Assembly: GCF_041435195.1 (NCBI RefSeq)
Contig: NZ_CP108106.1
Span: 4,250,501-4,314,500 of the forward strand
DNA: 64,000 bases
Source of the DNA: Streptomyces sp. NBC_00224
Lineage (GTDB): Bacteria > Actinomycetota > Actinomycetes > Streptomycetales > Streptomycetaceae
Direction of reading: 5' to 3'
Both the position numbers and the translations under genes were made by a program. This document shows positions 53,414-62,358 of this stretch, one piece after another. How positions within the stretch are numbered: the first letter of the stretch is position 1; each line of letters opens with the position of its first letter. The notes under the pieces were generated by a model. The model was given only the letters and a program-made list of their open reading frames with translations, made no database searches and was not told the DNA's origin.

Positions 53414-54961
53414 ATGACCGGATCCGAGGACAGAGCCCCTGAAGACAGCAGGGCCGACAGCAGAGCCGACCGGACCATCGGACGGCGCGGACTGTTCGTG
53501 ACGGGAGCCGCCACCGCGCTTACGTTGGGAACCGTGAGCTTCGCGAACGCGGCCCCCGGCAGCGACGGCGGCGGCGCCCCCGGCGAACGGACCCGGGTCG
53601 TCACCGGCACCCTGCCGCCCGGCGCGCCCGACTTCGTCTATCTGCCGGTGGAGGTCCCGCGCGGGGTGCGCGAGATCGCGGTGTCGTACGCGTACGAGAA
53701 GGCGACGGTCCCGGCGGGCACCCAGAACAACGCCCTGGACATCGGCGTCTTCGACGAGCGCGGCACCGAGCTGGGCGGCCGGGGCTTCCGGGGCTGGTCG
53801 GGCGGCGCCCGCACCGAGTTCTTCATCCGCGCGGACGCGGCGACCCCCGGCTACATCCCCGGCCCGGTGCGCGCCGGGACCTGGCACATCGCGCTCGGCC
53901 CGTACACGGTCGCGCCCCAGGGCCTGCCGTACAGGGTGACGATCACCCTGAAGTCCGGCGAGCGGGGCAGCACGCCCGCGCCGGTGTACCCGCCGACCCG
54001 GGCCAAGGGGCGGGGCCGGGCCTGGTACCGGGGCGACTGCCACCTCCACTCCTGGTACTCGGACGGCAAGCGCACCCCGGCCGAGATCGCCGCGCTCGCG
54101 CGGGCGGCGGGCCTGGACTTCATCAACACCTCCGACCACAACACCCACGCCTCGCACCCGGCGTGGGAGGGCCTGTGGGGCGACGACCTGCTGATCCTCA
54201 CCGGCGAGGAGATCACCACCCGCAACGGGCACGTACTGGCCCTCGGCGTCGACCCGGGCACCTTCGTCGACTGGCGCTACCGGGCCCGCGACAACCGCTT
54301 CGGCCACTTCGCCCGCGAGATCCGCCGCGCCGGGGGCCTGGTCGTCCCGGCCCATCCGCACGCCACCTGCGTCGGCTGCAACTGGAAGTTCGGGTTCGGC
54401 GAGGCGGACGCGGTGGAGGTGTGGAACGGCCCGTATACGCCGGACGACGAGGTCTCGCTGCAGGAGTGGGACAACACGTTGGCGGTGGCCGGGCGTTCGG
54501 GTGGTCGCTGGGTTCCCGCGATGGGCAACAGCGACGCCCACCGCGACCCCGACCGCATCGGCGGCCCCCAGACGGTCGTCCTCGCCGACGACCTGTCCCG
54601 GGAGGCGATCCAGGCGGGCCTGAAGGCGGGCCACTCCTATGTGGCGGAGTCCTCGGCCGTCTCCCTCGCCTTCACGGTGTCGGGCGGGCGGGGCGGGCAC
54701 GCGGGCATCGGGGAACGGTTGCGGGCGGCTCCGGAGGAGCCGGTGACGGTGCGGGTCGAGGTGACCGGTGCGGTGGGCTGCACGGTCGCCTTTGTCACGG
54801 ACCAGGGGACGCTGTTCACCGCGCCGGCGGGGGCGGTGGAGTGGCAGACGACGGCGTCGTACGCGACGTACGTACGGGCCGAGGTCCGGCATGCGCCGGT
54901 CGTGCCTGGTCTGCCCGGACCGCTGGCGGCGTTCACGAACCCGGTGTTCCTGGGCGACTAG
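53414..54961 (+). CDS. CehA/McbA-type exported metallophosphoesterase
   Basis: A 515-residue protein with a Tat signal (GRRGLFVTGAATALTLGTVSFANA), a beta-rich N-terminal domain (residues about 60-190) and a PHP-type metallohydrolase domain beginning GDCHLHSWYSDGKRTPAEIAALARAAGLDFINTSDHN (split over residues about 210-245). CehA/McbA relatives hydrolyse carbaryl or phosphoesters outside the cytoplasm. The histidines and aspartates of the metal site (HxH, SDHN, HPHA, NSDAHRD) are present. GGGAG precedes the ATG. Substrate unknown. Confidence 0.82.
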   Translation: MTGSEDRAPEDSRADSRADRTIGRRGLFVTGAATALTLGTVSFANAAPGSDGGGAPGERTRVVTGTLPPGAPDFVYLPVEVPRGVREIAVSYAYEKATVPAGTQNNALDIGVFDERGTELGGRGFRGWSGGARTEFFIRADAATPGYIPGPVRAGTWHIALGPYTVAPQGLPYRVTITLKSGERGSTPAPVYPPTRAKGRGRAWYRGDCHLHSWYSDGKRTPAEIAALARAAGLDFINTSDHNTHASHPAWEGLWGDDLLILTGEEITTRNGHVLALGVDPGTFVDWRYRARDNRFGHFAREIRRAGGLVVPAHPHATCVGCNWKFGFGEADAVEVWNGPYTPDDEVSLQEWDNTLAVAGRSGGRWVPAMGNSDAHRDPDRIGGPQTVVLADDLSREAIQAGLKAGHSYVAESSAVSLAFTVSGGRGGHAGIGERLRAAPEEPVTVRVEVTGAVGCTVAFVTDQGTLFTAPAGAVEWQTTASYATYVRAEVRHAPVVPGLPGPLAAFTNPVFLGD

Positions 54962-55005
54962 GGGTTCGGCCGGGTCGGTTGTCCGTCGACTGCGGGCCGG
55001 TGGTG

Positions 55006-55112
55006 GGCTGGTCGCGCAGTTCCCCGCGCCCCTAAAAATGCCGCTGCGCGGCAATCCCCCTGGGCGCCCCGAAGGGGCGCTCTTAGGGGCGCGGGGAACT
55101 GCGCGGCCAGCC
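55006..55112. repeat. Facing pair of the dispersed 28-bp repeat
   Basis: Arms at 55006-55033 and 55085-55112 are near-perfect reverse complements, with an inner GGCGCCCC-GAA-GGGGCGCT hairpin. The element lies between two convergent genes and probably works as a bidirectional terminator. Confidence 0.85.
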
Positions 55113-55146
55113 CCCACCGGGCCCGCAGATGACGCACTCGGAAGTC

Positions 55147-56607
55147 CTAGCCGGGCCAGACGATCGCCTGGAGCTCGCTGTACGCGTGCAGGGCGTACGA
55201 GCCGACGTCACGGCCCACCCCGCTGTGCTTGAAGCCCCCGAACGGCGCCTCCATGTTGCGGCCGACCGTGTTCACCCCGACCCCACCCGCACGCAGCCGA
55301 CGCGCGACGCGGAAGGCGCGGGCCACGTCGCCGGACCAGACATAGTCGAGGAGGCCGTAGTCGCTGTCGTTGGCGAGGGCCACGGCCTCCTCCTCGTCGT
55401 CGAAGGGGACCACTGCCACGACGGGCCCGAAGATCTCCTCGCGGACCACCCGCATGTCGTTGGTGCAGTCGGCGAGGAGGGTCGGGGCGACGTAGAACCC
55501 GCGCTCCAGCGGCGGCCGTTCACCGCCCGCGACGACCCGCGCACCCTCCTTGCGGCCGAGCTCCACGTACGACTCGACGCGGTCGCGGTGCGCGGCCGAG
55601 ATCATCGGCCCCACCACCGTTCCCGCCACCGCCGGGTCGCCCACCTTCAAGTGGGCGATGTAGGCCGCGAGTTGCTCCACGAGGCGGTCGTGTACGGACC
55701 GGTGGACCAGGACCCGGGTGGGGGCGGTGCAGATCTGGCCGCTGTAGAACGAGAACGTGGTGCCGATGCCCATCACCGCCGACCCCAGGTCCGCGTCCTC
55801 GAAGACGATCGCCGCGCCCTTGCCGCCGAGCTCCATGAGCTGGCGTTTCATGCCCCGGCCGCACACCTCCGCGATGCGCTGCCCGACGGCGGTGGAGCCG
55901 GTGAAGCTGACCATGTCGACGTCCGCGGAGTCCACGGCCGCCTCCCCGACGGCCGGGGCCGAGCCGGTGACCACGTTCACCACCCCGCTCGGCACCCCCG
56001 CCTCCGCCAGCGCCTCGGCCATGCGGAAGACGGACAGGGGGTCCTGGGGGGCGGGTTTGACGACCACCGTGTTGCCCATGGCGAGCGCGGGCGCGACCTT
56101 GCCGACCGGGTTGGCCCAGGGGTTGTTGTACGAGGTGATACAAGTGACCACCCCGACGGGCTGCCGGACGGCGACGGCCCCGAAGACGCCCGCCCGCCCC
56201 ATCGGCCCTGCCTCGTTGATCTGCGGCGGGACGGCGCTCTCGACGGGCTCCAGGGCGCCCTTCGCGTACCGCCGGAAGCGGGCCGCGCCCACCGCGACCT
56301 GCATCCCGCGCGCGGTGGCGGTGGTGGCGCCGGTCTCGGCGCGGGCGAGTTCGGCGTACGGGGTGAACTCGCGCTGGATGACGTCCGCCGCTCGGTCGAG
56401 GATCGCGGCGCGCTCCTCGGGGGCGGTGCGGGACCAGCCGTCGAAGGCCTCCCGGGCGGCGGCCGCCGCCGCGTACACCTGCGCGCGGCTCGCCTCGGGG
56501 GCGAGCCCGACCACCTCCTCGGTGGCGGGGTCGAGGATCTCGTAACGCCCGCCGTCGGGTTCGACCCACTCGCCACCGATGAACAACTCGGGCTCATACA
56601 GGCTCAC
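55147..56607 (-). CDS. Aldehyde dehydrogenase
   Basis: A 486-residue NAD(P)-dependent aldehyde dehydrogenase. Visible are the cofactor segment (NPVGKVAPALAMGNTVVVKPAP), FTGSTAVG, the catalytic glutamate in ELGGKG and the nucleophilic cysteine in SGQICTAPTR. The start overlaps the stop of the upstream amidohydrolase gene by four bases (ATGA), so they are translated together and probably act in one catabolic route: deacylation followed by oxidation of an aldehyde. Confidence 0.92.
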   Translation of the reverse strand: MSLYEPELFIGGEWVEPDGGRYEILDPATEEVVGLAPEASRAQVYAAAAAAREAFDGWSRTAPEERAAILDRAADVIQREFTPYAELARAETGATTATARGMQVAVGAARFRRYAKGALEPVESAVPPQINEAGPMGRAGVFGAVAVRQPVGVVTCITSYNNPWANPVGKVAPALAMGNTVVVKPAPQDPLSVFRMAEALAEAGVPSGVVNVVTGSAPAVGEAAVDSADVDMVSFTGSTAVGQRIAEVCGRGMKRQLMELGGKGAAIVFEDADLGSAVMGIGTTFSFYSGQICTAPTRVLVHRSVHDRLVEQLAAYIAHLKVGDPAVAGTVVGPMISAAHRDRVESYVELGRKEGARVVAGGERPPLERGFYVAPTLLADCTNDMRVVREEIFGPVVAVVPFDDEEEAVALANDSDYGLLDYVWSGDVARAFRVARRLRAGGVGVNTVGRNMEAPFGGFKHSGVGRDVGSYALHAYSELQAIVWPG

Positions 56608-58346
56608 TTGACGGACACCGTCCTCGTGTCGCGGCCGGAGCGCAGGACCGTGCCCGGCACCGCGCCCGTCACCACGTCGTCGCGGATCGTCTCGACGCCG
56701 TTGACGCGGACCGAGACGACGCCGATCGCCTTGGAGTCCAGGCGCGGGCTGTCGCCGGGCAGGTCGTGGACGAGGGTGGCCGGGCCCGCCTCGATGCGCT
56801 CGGGGTCGAAGAGGACGAGGTCGGCGTGGTACCCCTCCTCGATCCGCCCCCGCTCCCGCAGCCCGAACAGCCGCGCCGGGTCGTCGCTGAGCATCTTCAC
56901 CGCCTGCTCAAGGGGGACCAGTTTGCGGCCGCGCAGACAGTCCCCGAGGAAGCGCGTGGTGTACGGGGCGCCGCACATCCGGTCCAGATGGGCGCCCGCG
57001 TCGGACCCGCCGAGCAGGACGTCCTCGTGCTGCCAGGTCTCCTGGCGCAGGGCCCAGCTGGCCGGGTCGTTGTCGGTCGGCATGGGCCACAGCACCGTCC
57101 GCAGCCGGTCGTTGGCGCAGATCTCGACCAGGCAGTGGAAGGGGTCCTGGCCGCGCTCGGCGGCGATGTCGCGCACCACGCGGCCGGTGAGCCCGGCGTT
57201 GGCCTCGGAGTAGGTGTCCCCGATGACGTACCGCCCGAAGTCGGCGAGCCGCCGGAAGACCCCGGCCTCCTTGCTTTCGGCGCGGCGCAGCATCTCGGCG
57301 CGTACGCCGTCATCGCGGAGCTTCGCGATCCGCTCGGGGACGGGGAGGTTGAGCACTTCCCCCCAGCCCGGGATGAGGTTGAGGGCGCAGAAGGTGCCGA
57401 GCGACATGTTCATCGGGGTGAGGATCGGCATGGTCAGCGCGACGATCCGGCCGCCGGCCCGGCGGGCTCGCTCACTCGCGGCGAGCTGGCGCGGGACGCG
57501 CTCGGGGACGGCCGCGTCGATGGTGAGGACGTTCCAGTTGAGGGGCCGCCCGGCGACGGAGGACATCTCGACGAAGAGGTCCATCTCCTCGTCCGAGAAC
57601 TGGTCCAGGCACCCGGCCACGATCGCCTCGATCTGGGTGCCCTCGTGCTGCCCGACCGCCTTGGAGAGGGCGAGGAGCTCGGCGGGCCGGGCGTGCCGGG
57701 AGGCCACGGGGTGGCCGTCGCCGTCGGAGTGGGTGGACGACTGGGTGGTGGACAGACCCCAGGCCCCCGCGTCCATGGCGTCGTGGAGGAGGCGCAGCAT
57801 CGCGTCGAGCTGCTCGGCGGTGGGCTGCCCGCCGACGGCCTGCGGACCCATGACGTATCGGCGCAGGGCGCAGTGCCCCACCATGAACCCGGCGTTGACG
57901 GCGATGCGCCCGTCCAGCGCGTCCAGATACTCCCCGAACGTCGACCAGCCCCAGTCGACACCGTCCTCCAGGGCCTTCAGCGCCATGCCCTCCACCCGGG
58001 CCATCATCCGCCGGGTGTAGTCGGCGTCCTCCGGGCGGTCGGGGTGGAGGGGGGCGAGGGTGAAGCCGCAGTTGCCGCCGGCGACGGTGGTGACGCCGTG
58101 GTTCATGGAGGGCGTGGCGTACGGATCCCAGAACAGCTGGGCGTCGTAGTGGGTGTGGGGGTCGACGAAGCCGGGGGCGAGGACGAGGCCGTGGGCGTCC
58201 TCGCTGGTGCGGGCGCTTTGCGGGGCGAGGGTGTTGGGCTCGGCGATCTCCGCGATGCGGCCTTCGTGGACGGCCACGTCCGCGGTGTAGGCGGGGGCGC
58301 CGGTTCCGTCGACGACGGTCGCGCGCCGGATCAGGTGGTCGAGCAT
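56604..58346 (-). CDS. N-acyl-D-amino-acid deacylase-like amidohydrolase
   Basis: A 580-residue amidohydrolase of the D-aminoacylase family. It has the N-terminal beta-sandwich, the metal-binding HxH in GFVDPHTHYDAQ (near residue 62) and the long SKAVGQHEG / GSDAGAHLDRMCGAPYTTRFLG segments. It cleaves N-acyl or ring amide bonds; D-amino-acid specificity is only a family default. It is coupled to the aldehyde dehydrogenase gene. The upstream 310-bp gap holds a facing repeat pair that probably separates it from the LLM-class gene. Confidence 0.85.
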   Translation of the reverse strand: MLDHLIRRATVVDGTGAPAYTADVAVHEGRIAEIAEPNTLAPQSARTSEDAHGLVLAPGFVDPHTHYDAQLFWDPYATPSMNHGVTTVAGGNCGFTLAPLHPDRPEDADYTRRMMARVEGMALKALEDGVDWGWSTFGEYLDALDGRIAVNAGFMVGHCALRRYVMGPQAVGGQPTAEQLDAMLRLLHDAMDAGAWGLSTTQSSTHSDGDGHPVASRHARPAELLALSKAVGQHEGTQIEAIVAGCLDQFSDEEMDLFVEMSSVAGRPLNWNVLTIDAAVPERVPRQLAASERARRAGGRIVALTMPILTPMNMSLGTFCALNLIPGWGEVLNLPVPERIAKLRDDGVRAEMLRRAESKEAGVFRRLADFGRYVIGDTYSEANAGLTGRVVRDIAAERGQDPFHCLVEICANDRLRTVLWPMPTDNDPASWALRQETWQHEDVLLGGSDAGAHLDRMCGAPYTTRFLGDCLRGRKLVPLEQAVKMLSDDPARLFGLRERGRIEEGYHADLVLFDPERIEAGPATLVHDLPGDSPRLDSKAIGVVSVRVNGVETIRDDVVTGAVPGTVLRSGRDTRTVSVK

Positions 58347-58517
58347 GCTGTCCCTCTCTGCCGGCTCCTCCGGAGCGTGGGTGTGCCCCGGCCGGGGGTC
58401 ACACGCGGCGGGCCGCCGCCGGGTGGCCTCCGGCCGGGGTGGACGGGGCCAACGGTCCGGGAAGACGCGACCCCGTGCTTTTTGTTCTGGCCCGGTGTTT
58501 GTCTGCGGGCCGTCGTG

Positions 58518-58628
58518 GGCTGGTCGCGCAGTTCCCCGCGCCCCTGAGGGGGTTGCGGTCGCCGGGGTTGCGGCAGGGATCGCCCCGCAGGGGCGCTTTT
58601 AGGGGCGCGGGGAACTGCGCGACCAGCC
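58518..58628. repeat. Facing pair of the dispersed 28-bp repeat in a gene-free stretch
   Basis: Arms at 58518-58545 and 58601-58628 are exact reverse complements, with further pairing of the flanking TGCGGG/CCCGCA. They occupy the middle of the gap 58347-58656. Both neighbouring genes read leftwards, so the element here is not between convergent genes. Nothing else is seen in the gap. Confidence 0.85.
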
Positions 58629-58656
58629 ACCCACCACCCGCAGCCAAACAGTTCGC

Positions 58657-59784
58657 TCAGGCGCCCGCAGCCTCGCGGAATCGGGTCGTACGGTGCACCG
58701 GATCCGTATCGATCTTCGGAATCACATGCTCCCCGATCAGCCGGATCGTGTTCATCGTGTCCTCGTAGGGCACCCCGATCGGCAGCCCGAACGACAGCTG
58801 ATCCGCCCCCGCCTGCTCCCACCGCTTGCACTGCCGCGTGACCTCGTCCGGGTCGCCGCAGATCATCAGCTCCTCGGCGATGAGGAGTTCGATGATCTCG
58901 GTCGTGTACTCGGGCAGCAGCTCGGGCCACTCCGGCACACCGTCGGGCCGCGGGAACGTGTCGTGGTAGCGGAACACCAGCGACTGCAACCGGTTCAGCC
59001 CGCCCGCCGCGGCAATGGCCACCGCCTTGTCGTGCGTCTCCGCACAGATCGCCGTCGACGTCACCATCACGTTGTCGTTGACGAAGTCGGCGATCGGCTC
59101 CGCCTCCCGTATCGCCGTCTTGTACTGCTCCAGGACCCACTCCATGTCCGAGACCTTCTGGACGGAGAAGCCGAGGACGCCCAGGCCCTTCTTGGCGGCC
59201 ATGGCGTACGACGACGGGGACCCGGCCGCGTACCACATCGCCGGGTGCGACTTCCCGTACGGCTTGGGGAAGATCTTGCGCGGCGGCAGCGACCAGTGCT
59301 TGCCCTGGAACCCCACGTACTCGTCCTGGAGCCACATCTTGGGGAACTCCGCGATGGTCTCCTCCCAGATCTCCTTGGTGTGGTTCATGTCGGTGATGCC
59401 CGGCATGAACCCCAGGATCTCGTGGGAGCCCGCGCCCCGCCCGGAGCCGAACTCGAAGCGCCCCTCGCTGAGGTGGTCGAGCATCGCGACCTTCTCCGCG
59501 ACCTTGACCGGGTGGTTGACCGGCGCGAGCGGGTTGAAGATGCCCGAGCCGAGGTGGATGCGCTCGGTCGCGTGGGCGAGGTAGCCGAGGAAGACCTCGT
59601 TGGCCGACAGGTGCGAGTACTCCTCCAGGAAGTGGTGCTCGGAGGCCCAGGCGTACTTGAAGCCGGACTTGTCCGCCTGGATGACGTATTCGGTCTCCTC
59701 CATGAGCGCGTGGTGCTCCGCCTGGGGGTCGACCGACGAGCGTGCCACGGGCACGTATCCCTGTACAAACAGTCCGAATTCCAA
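58657..59784 (-). CDS. LLM-class oxidoreductase, TTG start
   Basis: A 375-residue luciferase-like protein. It begins MEFGLFVQGYVP and has LGSGIFNPLAPVNHPVKVAEKVAMLDHLSEGRFEFGSGRGAGSHE split over residues about 80-120. The HEILGF and WEETIAEFPKMW segments are typical of actinobacterial F420- or FMN-dependent monooxygenase-like members. TTG is taken as the start because it gives the conserved N-terminus; the ribosome site is weak. Two CTGACG palindromes (59811 and 59875) lie directly upstream and probably repress it. It belongs to the same inferred regulon as the SDR at 40290 and the operon at 59909-61638. Confidence 0.85.
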   Translation of the reverse strand: MEFGLFVQGYVPVARSSVDPQAEHHALMEETEYVIQADKSGFKYAWASEHHFLEEYSHLSANEVFLGYLAHATERIHLGSGIFNPLAPVNHPVKVAEKVAMLDHLSEGRFEFGSGRGAGSHEILGFMPGITDMNHTKEIWEETIAEFPKMWLQDEYVGFQGKHWSLPPRKIFPKPYGKSHPAMWYAAGSPSSYAMAAKKGLGVLGFSVQKVSDMEWVLEQYKTAIREAEPIADFVNDNVMVTSTAICAETHDKAVAIAAAGGLNRLQSLVFRYHDTFPRPDGVPEWPELLPEYTTEIIELLIAEELMICGDPDEVTRQCKRWEQAGADQLSFGLPIGVPYEDTMNTIRLIGEHVIPKIDTDPVHRTTRFREAAGA

Positions 59785-59810
59785 GGAGGTTCACCGTCCC
59801 TGTCAACGTT

Positions 59811-59827
59811 TCTGACGCATCGTCAGA
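59811..59827. promoter_or_regulatory. Operator O2: TCTGACGCATCGTCAGA
   Basis: A perfect 7-3-7 dyad identical in both arms to O1, 26 bp upstream of the TTG start of the LLM-class gene. Confidence 0.72.
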
Positions 59828-59874
59828 TGTATGCGATACGGCGACTGTTCCACCGGTGTCCGACGTCGTCAATA

Positions 59875-59891
59875 CCTGACGCCAAGTCAGA
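59875..59891. promoter_or_regulatory. Operator O3: CCTGACGCCAAGTCAGA
   Basis: An imperfect version of the same palindrome (two arm mismatches), 47 bp beyond O2 and in the same intergenic region. Confidence 0.55.
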
Positions 59892-59908
59892 CATGGCTCA
59901 GCAGCGGC

Positions 59909-60694
59909 TCAGAAAAGGCTCACCCCGGCCAGCCAGCCCCCGTCGATCACGAACGGCTGGCCCGTGATGTACGCGGAGTCCTCGCTGGTCAGGAAGAGCG
60001 CGAGCGCCGCGACCTCCTCCGGCCTGCCTATCCTCCCCAGCGGCACCAGCCGCTTGTAGAGCTCGGCCACCGCCTCCTTGGCCTCCTCGGGGTCGGCCGT
60101 CGGGTCGAGGGCCGCCGGGTTGGTCATCGGGGTGTCCACGGCCCCGGGGCACACCGCGTTCACCCGGATCCCCTTCGCCGCGAGCTCCACCGCCGCGACC
60201 CGGGTGAGGCCGAGGATGGCGTGCTTGGTGGCGGCGTACGCGCCGACGTACGCCATGCCCGTGAGCGCCGTGTACGAGGCGGTGTTGACGATGGTGCCGC
60301 CGCCGGCCGCCTCGATCTCGGGCGCCGCGTACTTGATGCCCAGGAAGGCGCCCACCTGGTTCACCTGGATGATCTGCTGGAACTCCTCCAGAGGGGTGGC
60401 GACGAGCTCGTTGAAGCGGAGGATGCCCGCGTTGTTGACGAGCCCGTCGAGATGCCCGAAGGCCTCCTTGGCGAAGGCGACGGCGGCGACCCACTCCTCC
60501 TCCCGGCTGACGTCGAGATGGACGAACCGCGCCGACTCGCCGCCCAGTTCCTTGGCCACGGCCTCGCCCTGGTCGTCCAGCACGTCCGCGAGGACCACCT
60601 TGGCGCCCTCGGCCGCGAAGAGCCGCGCCTCCTGCTCGCCCTGCCCGCGCGCCGCGCCCGTGACGAGGACGACCCGCCCGTCCAGCTTGCCCAT
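59909..60694 (-). CDS. Short-chain dehydrogenase (steroid-dehydrogenase-like)
   Basis: A 261-residue classical SDR with cofactor site TGAARGQG, NNAG, a catalytic-region serine in NTASYTA, YAATK and PGAVDTPM. The pattern resembles 3-alpha/20-beta-hydroxysteroid dehydrogenases and related catabolic SDRs; the exact substrate is open. It starts 11 bp after the LLM-class gene at 60706, so the two form an operon under the O4/O5 palindromes. Confidence 0.88.
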   Translation of the reverse strand: MGKLDGRVVLVTGAARGQGEQEARLFAAEGAKVVLADVLDDQGEAVAKELGGESARFVHLDVSREEEWVAAVAFAKEAFGHLDGLVNNAGILRFNELVATPLEEFQQIIQVNQVGAFLGIKYAAPEIEAAGGGTIVNTASYTALTGMAYVGAYAATKHAILGLTRVAAVELAAKGIRVNAVCPGAVDTPMTNPAALDPTADPEEAKEAVAELYKRLVPLGRIGRPEEVAALALFLTSEDSAYITGQPFVIDGGWLAGVSLF

Positions 60695-60705
60695 GTCCGT
60701 ACTCC

Positions 60706-61638
60706 CTACGTGAGGTGAGGGGCCACATCTGCGGCGAACGCCGCGATCTGGTCGATGAGTTCGGCGCGTCCGCGCGAGCGGAAGCGCAGCTGGACCTGGT
60801 GGACGCCGAGCGCGGCGTACTCGCGCAGGGAGTCGGCGAGGGCGTCGGGCTTGCCGCTGAGGGTGCGGCGCCCGAGGTCCCAGCGCGCCTCGCCCACGTA
60901 CAGCGGTTCCGCGATGGCGCCGACGCAGAACGGCCCCTCGATGCCGTTCCTCTCCCGCAACTCCCTGATCCGGGCTATCTGGTGCGGCAGCTTGTCGCGG
61001 GGATCGCCCTGCGGCAGCCAGCCGTCGCCGCGCAGGGCGGCGCGCCGGACGGCGGCGGGCGAGGACCCGCCGACCCAGATGGGCACGCGCTCCTGGGCGG
61101 GCCGAGGCCGCTGCCCGAGGCCTTCGAAATGGAACCTCTCCCCATGGAACTCGGGGAACTCCTCCGGCCCCAGCGCGGCCCGCAGCGCGTCGACGGTCTC
61201 GTCGAGCACGGCCCCCCGGTGCGCGAAGTCGGCCCCGAGGACCTCGAACTCCTCCTGTACGTGCCCGGCCCCCACACCCAGGACCAGCCGGCCGCCGCTG
61301 AGGTGGTCGAGGGTCGCGTACTGCTTGGCGGTGAGGAGGGGGTGGCGCAGGCCGACGACTGCGACGTGGCTGAGGAGGAGGGTGCGGGTGGTGATCGCCG
61401 CGAGGTAGGCGAGGGTGGCGACGGGGTCGTACCACGTGGTGCCCATCGCGCCCGCGAGTCGGCGGGGGATGGCGACGTGGTCGCAGGTGGCGAGGTAGTG
61501 GAAGCCGGCCCGGTCGGCGACCCGCGCGATTTCGGCGAGGTCGTCCGGGGTCGCGCCGGCTTCCCAGGGTTCGGCGTAGAGGGTGCTCTGGGACTGGATG
61601 GGGAGCTGCATCCCGTACACGAGCGCGTGCGCTGGCAC
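60706..61638 (-). CDS. LLM-class oxidoreductase in operon with an SDR
   Basis: A 310-residue luciferase-like protein. VADRAGFHYLATCDHVAIP, TAKQYATLDHLSGGRLVLGVGAGHVQEEFEVLG and VPIWVGGSSPAAVRRAALRGDGWLP are hallmarks of F420-dependent LLM enzymes. GTG at 61638 has AAGGAGG about 5 bp upstream. O4 and O5 lie 35 and 75 bp before the start. With the SDR behind it, it probably catalyses successive steps on one alcohol or ketone substrate. Confidence 0.86.
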   Translation of the reverse strand: MPAHALVYGMQLPIQSQSTLYAEPWEAGATPDDLAEIARVADRAGFHYLATCDHVAIPRRLAGAMGTTWYDPVATLAYLAAITTRTLLLSHVAVVGLRHPLLTAKQYATLDHLSGGRLVLGVGAGHVQEEFEVLGADFAHRGAVLDETVDALRAALGPEEFPEFHGERFHFEGLGQRPRPAQERVPIWVGGSSPAAVRRAALRGDGWLPQGDPRDKLPHQIARIRELRERNGIEGPFCVGAIAEPLYVGEARWDLGRRTLSGKPDALADSLREYAALGVHQVQLRFRSRGRAELIDQIAAFAADVAPHLT

Positions 61639-61672
61639 CGGGCCTCCTTGGCGTGGGCGGACCGTACGTACA

Positions 61673-61689
61673 CCTGACGGCCCGTCACG
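61673..61689. promoter_or_regulatory. Operator O4: CCTGACGGCCCGTCACG
   Basis: The core TGACG-N3-CGTCA is perfect and the outer two positions of one arm diverge. It lies 35 bp before the GTG of the LLM-class gene. Confidence 0.58.
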
Positions 61690-61712
61690 CAACCGCCGCG
61701 TCCAGCTTGCTA

Positions 61713-61729
61713 TCTGACGTACCGTCAGG
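61713..61729. promoter_or_regulatory. Operator O5: TCTGACGTACCGTCAGG
   Basis: The six inner positions of each arm pair perfectly; only the outermost pair fails. It lies 24 bp beyond O4, and the tandem spacing (40 bp centre to centre) mirrors the O2/O3 pair. Confidence 0.68.
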
Positions 61730-61766
61730 CAAGGCCGGGGACGCGGGGCATCCTTGGCATCCGGGA

Positions 61767-62174
61767 CTACCCCAAGAGGGCGTAGACGGTACTGGCCCGG
61801 GCGGCGGGCTCGTCCGCGCCCTCGGCGGTGAGGGTGATCTCCGCGAACGCCATGCGCTTGCCGAGCTTGGTGACGCGCGCGTCGACGAGTACGTCCGCGC
61901 CGACGACGGCCCGCTGGAAGCTGGTGGACTGCTGCACTGTGGTCATGGGCCCGTAAGTGCCCCGGGCGGCGGAGACGGCAATGACGGTGGCGGTATCGGC
62001 GGCGGCCATCATGGCCTGCCCCGACATCCCACCCCCGTCCCGCGCGAGCCGCGCATCCCATGGCAGCCGCAGCACGGCATGCGCGGCGCCGACCTCGACG
62101 ACGCCGAGGTTGAGGTCGAGGACCCAGGGGGCGAAGTTGTCGGCGAGGATCTGCTGTGCGGCTTGGGGGGTCAT
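61767..62174 (-). CDS. PaaI-type hotdog thioesterase
   Basis: A 135-residue hotdog-fold protein. The family pattern includes GGGMSGQAMMAAADTATVIAV (central helix), TTVQQSTSFQRAVVGADVLVDARVTKLGKRMAF and AEGADEPAARASTVYALL. It should hydrolyse acyl-CoA thioesters. ATG at 62174 gives the normal family length. It lies upstream of the LLM-SDR operon on the same strand, separated by O4/O5, so it may be read through but is probably not controlled by them. Confidence 0.83.
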   Translation of the reverse strand: MTPQAAQQILADNFAPWVLDLNLGVVEVGAAHAVLRLPWDARLARDGGGMSGQAMMAAADTATVIAVSAARGTYGPMTTVQQSTSFQRAVVGADVLVDARVTKLGKRMAFAEITLTAEGADEPAARASTVYALLG

Positions 62175-62358
62175 GGGGAGGATGGTGGCGGGGGTAGGGG
62201 GGCGAGGCAAGTCGCACGGGACAAGGCAGGGCCAGGGGAATCCGGCCACGCACGCCGCTGGACGCGCCGGGTCATACCTCAATGCGCTCTTGTGCCGCCC
62301 GTTCAGAGGAAAGAGGCTGATGCACACCCGTGCAACCCATTGAGTAGCGGGAGTTGGC

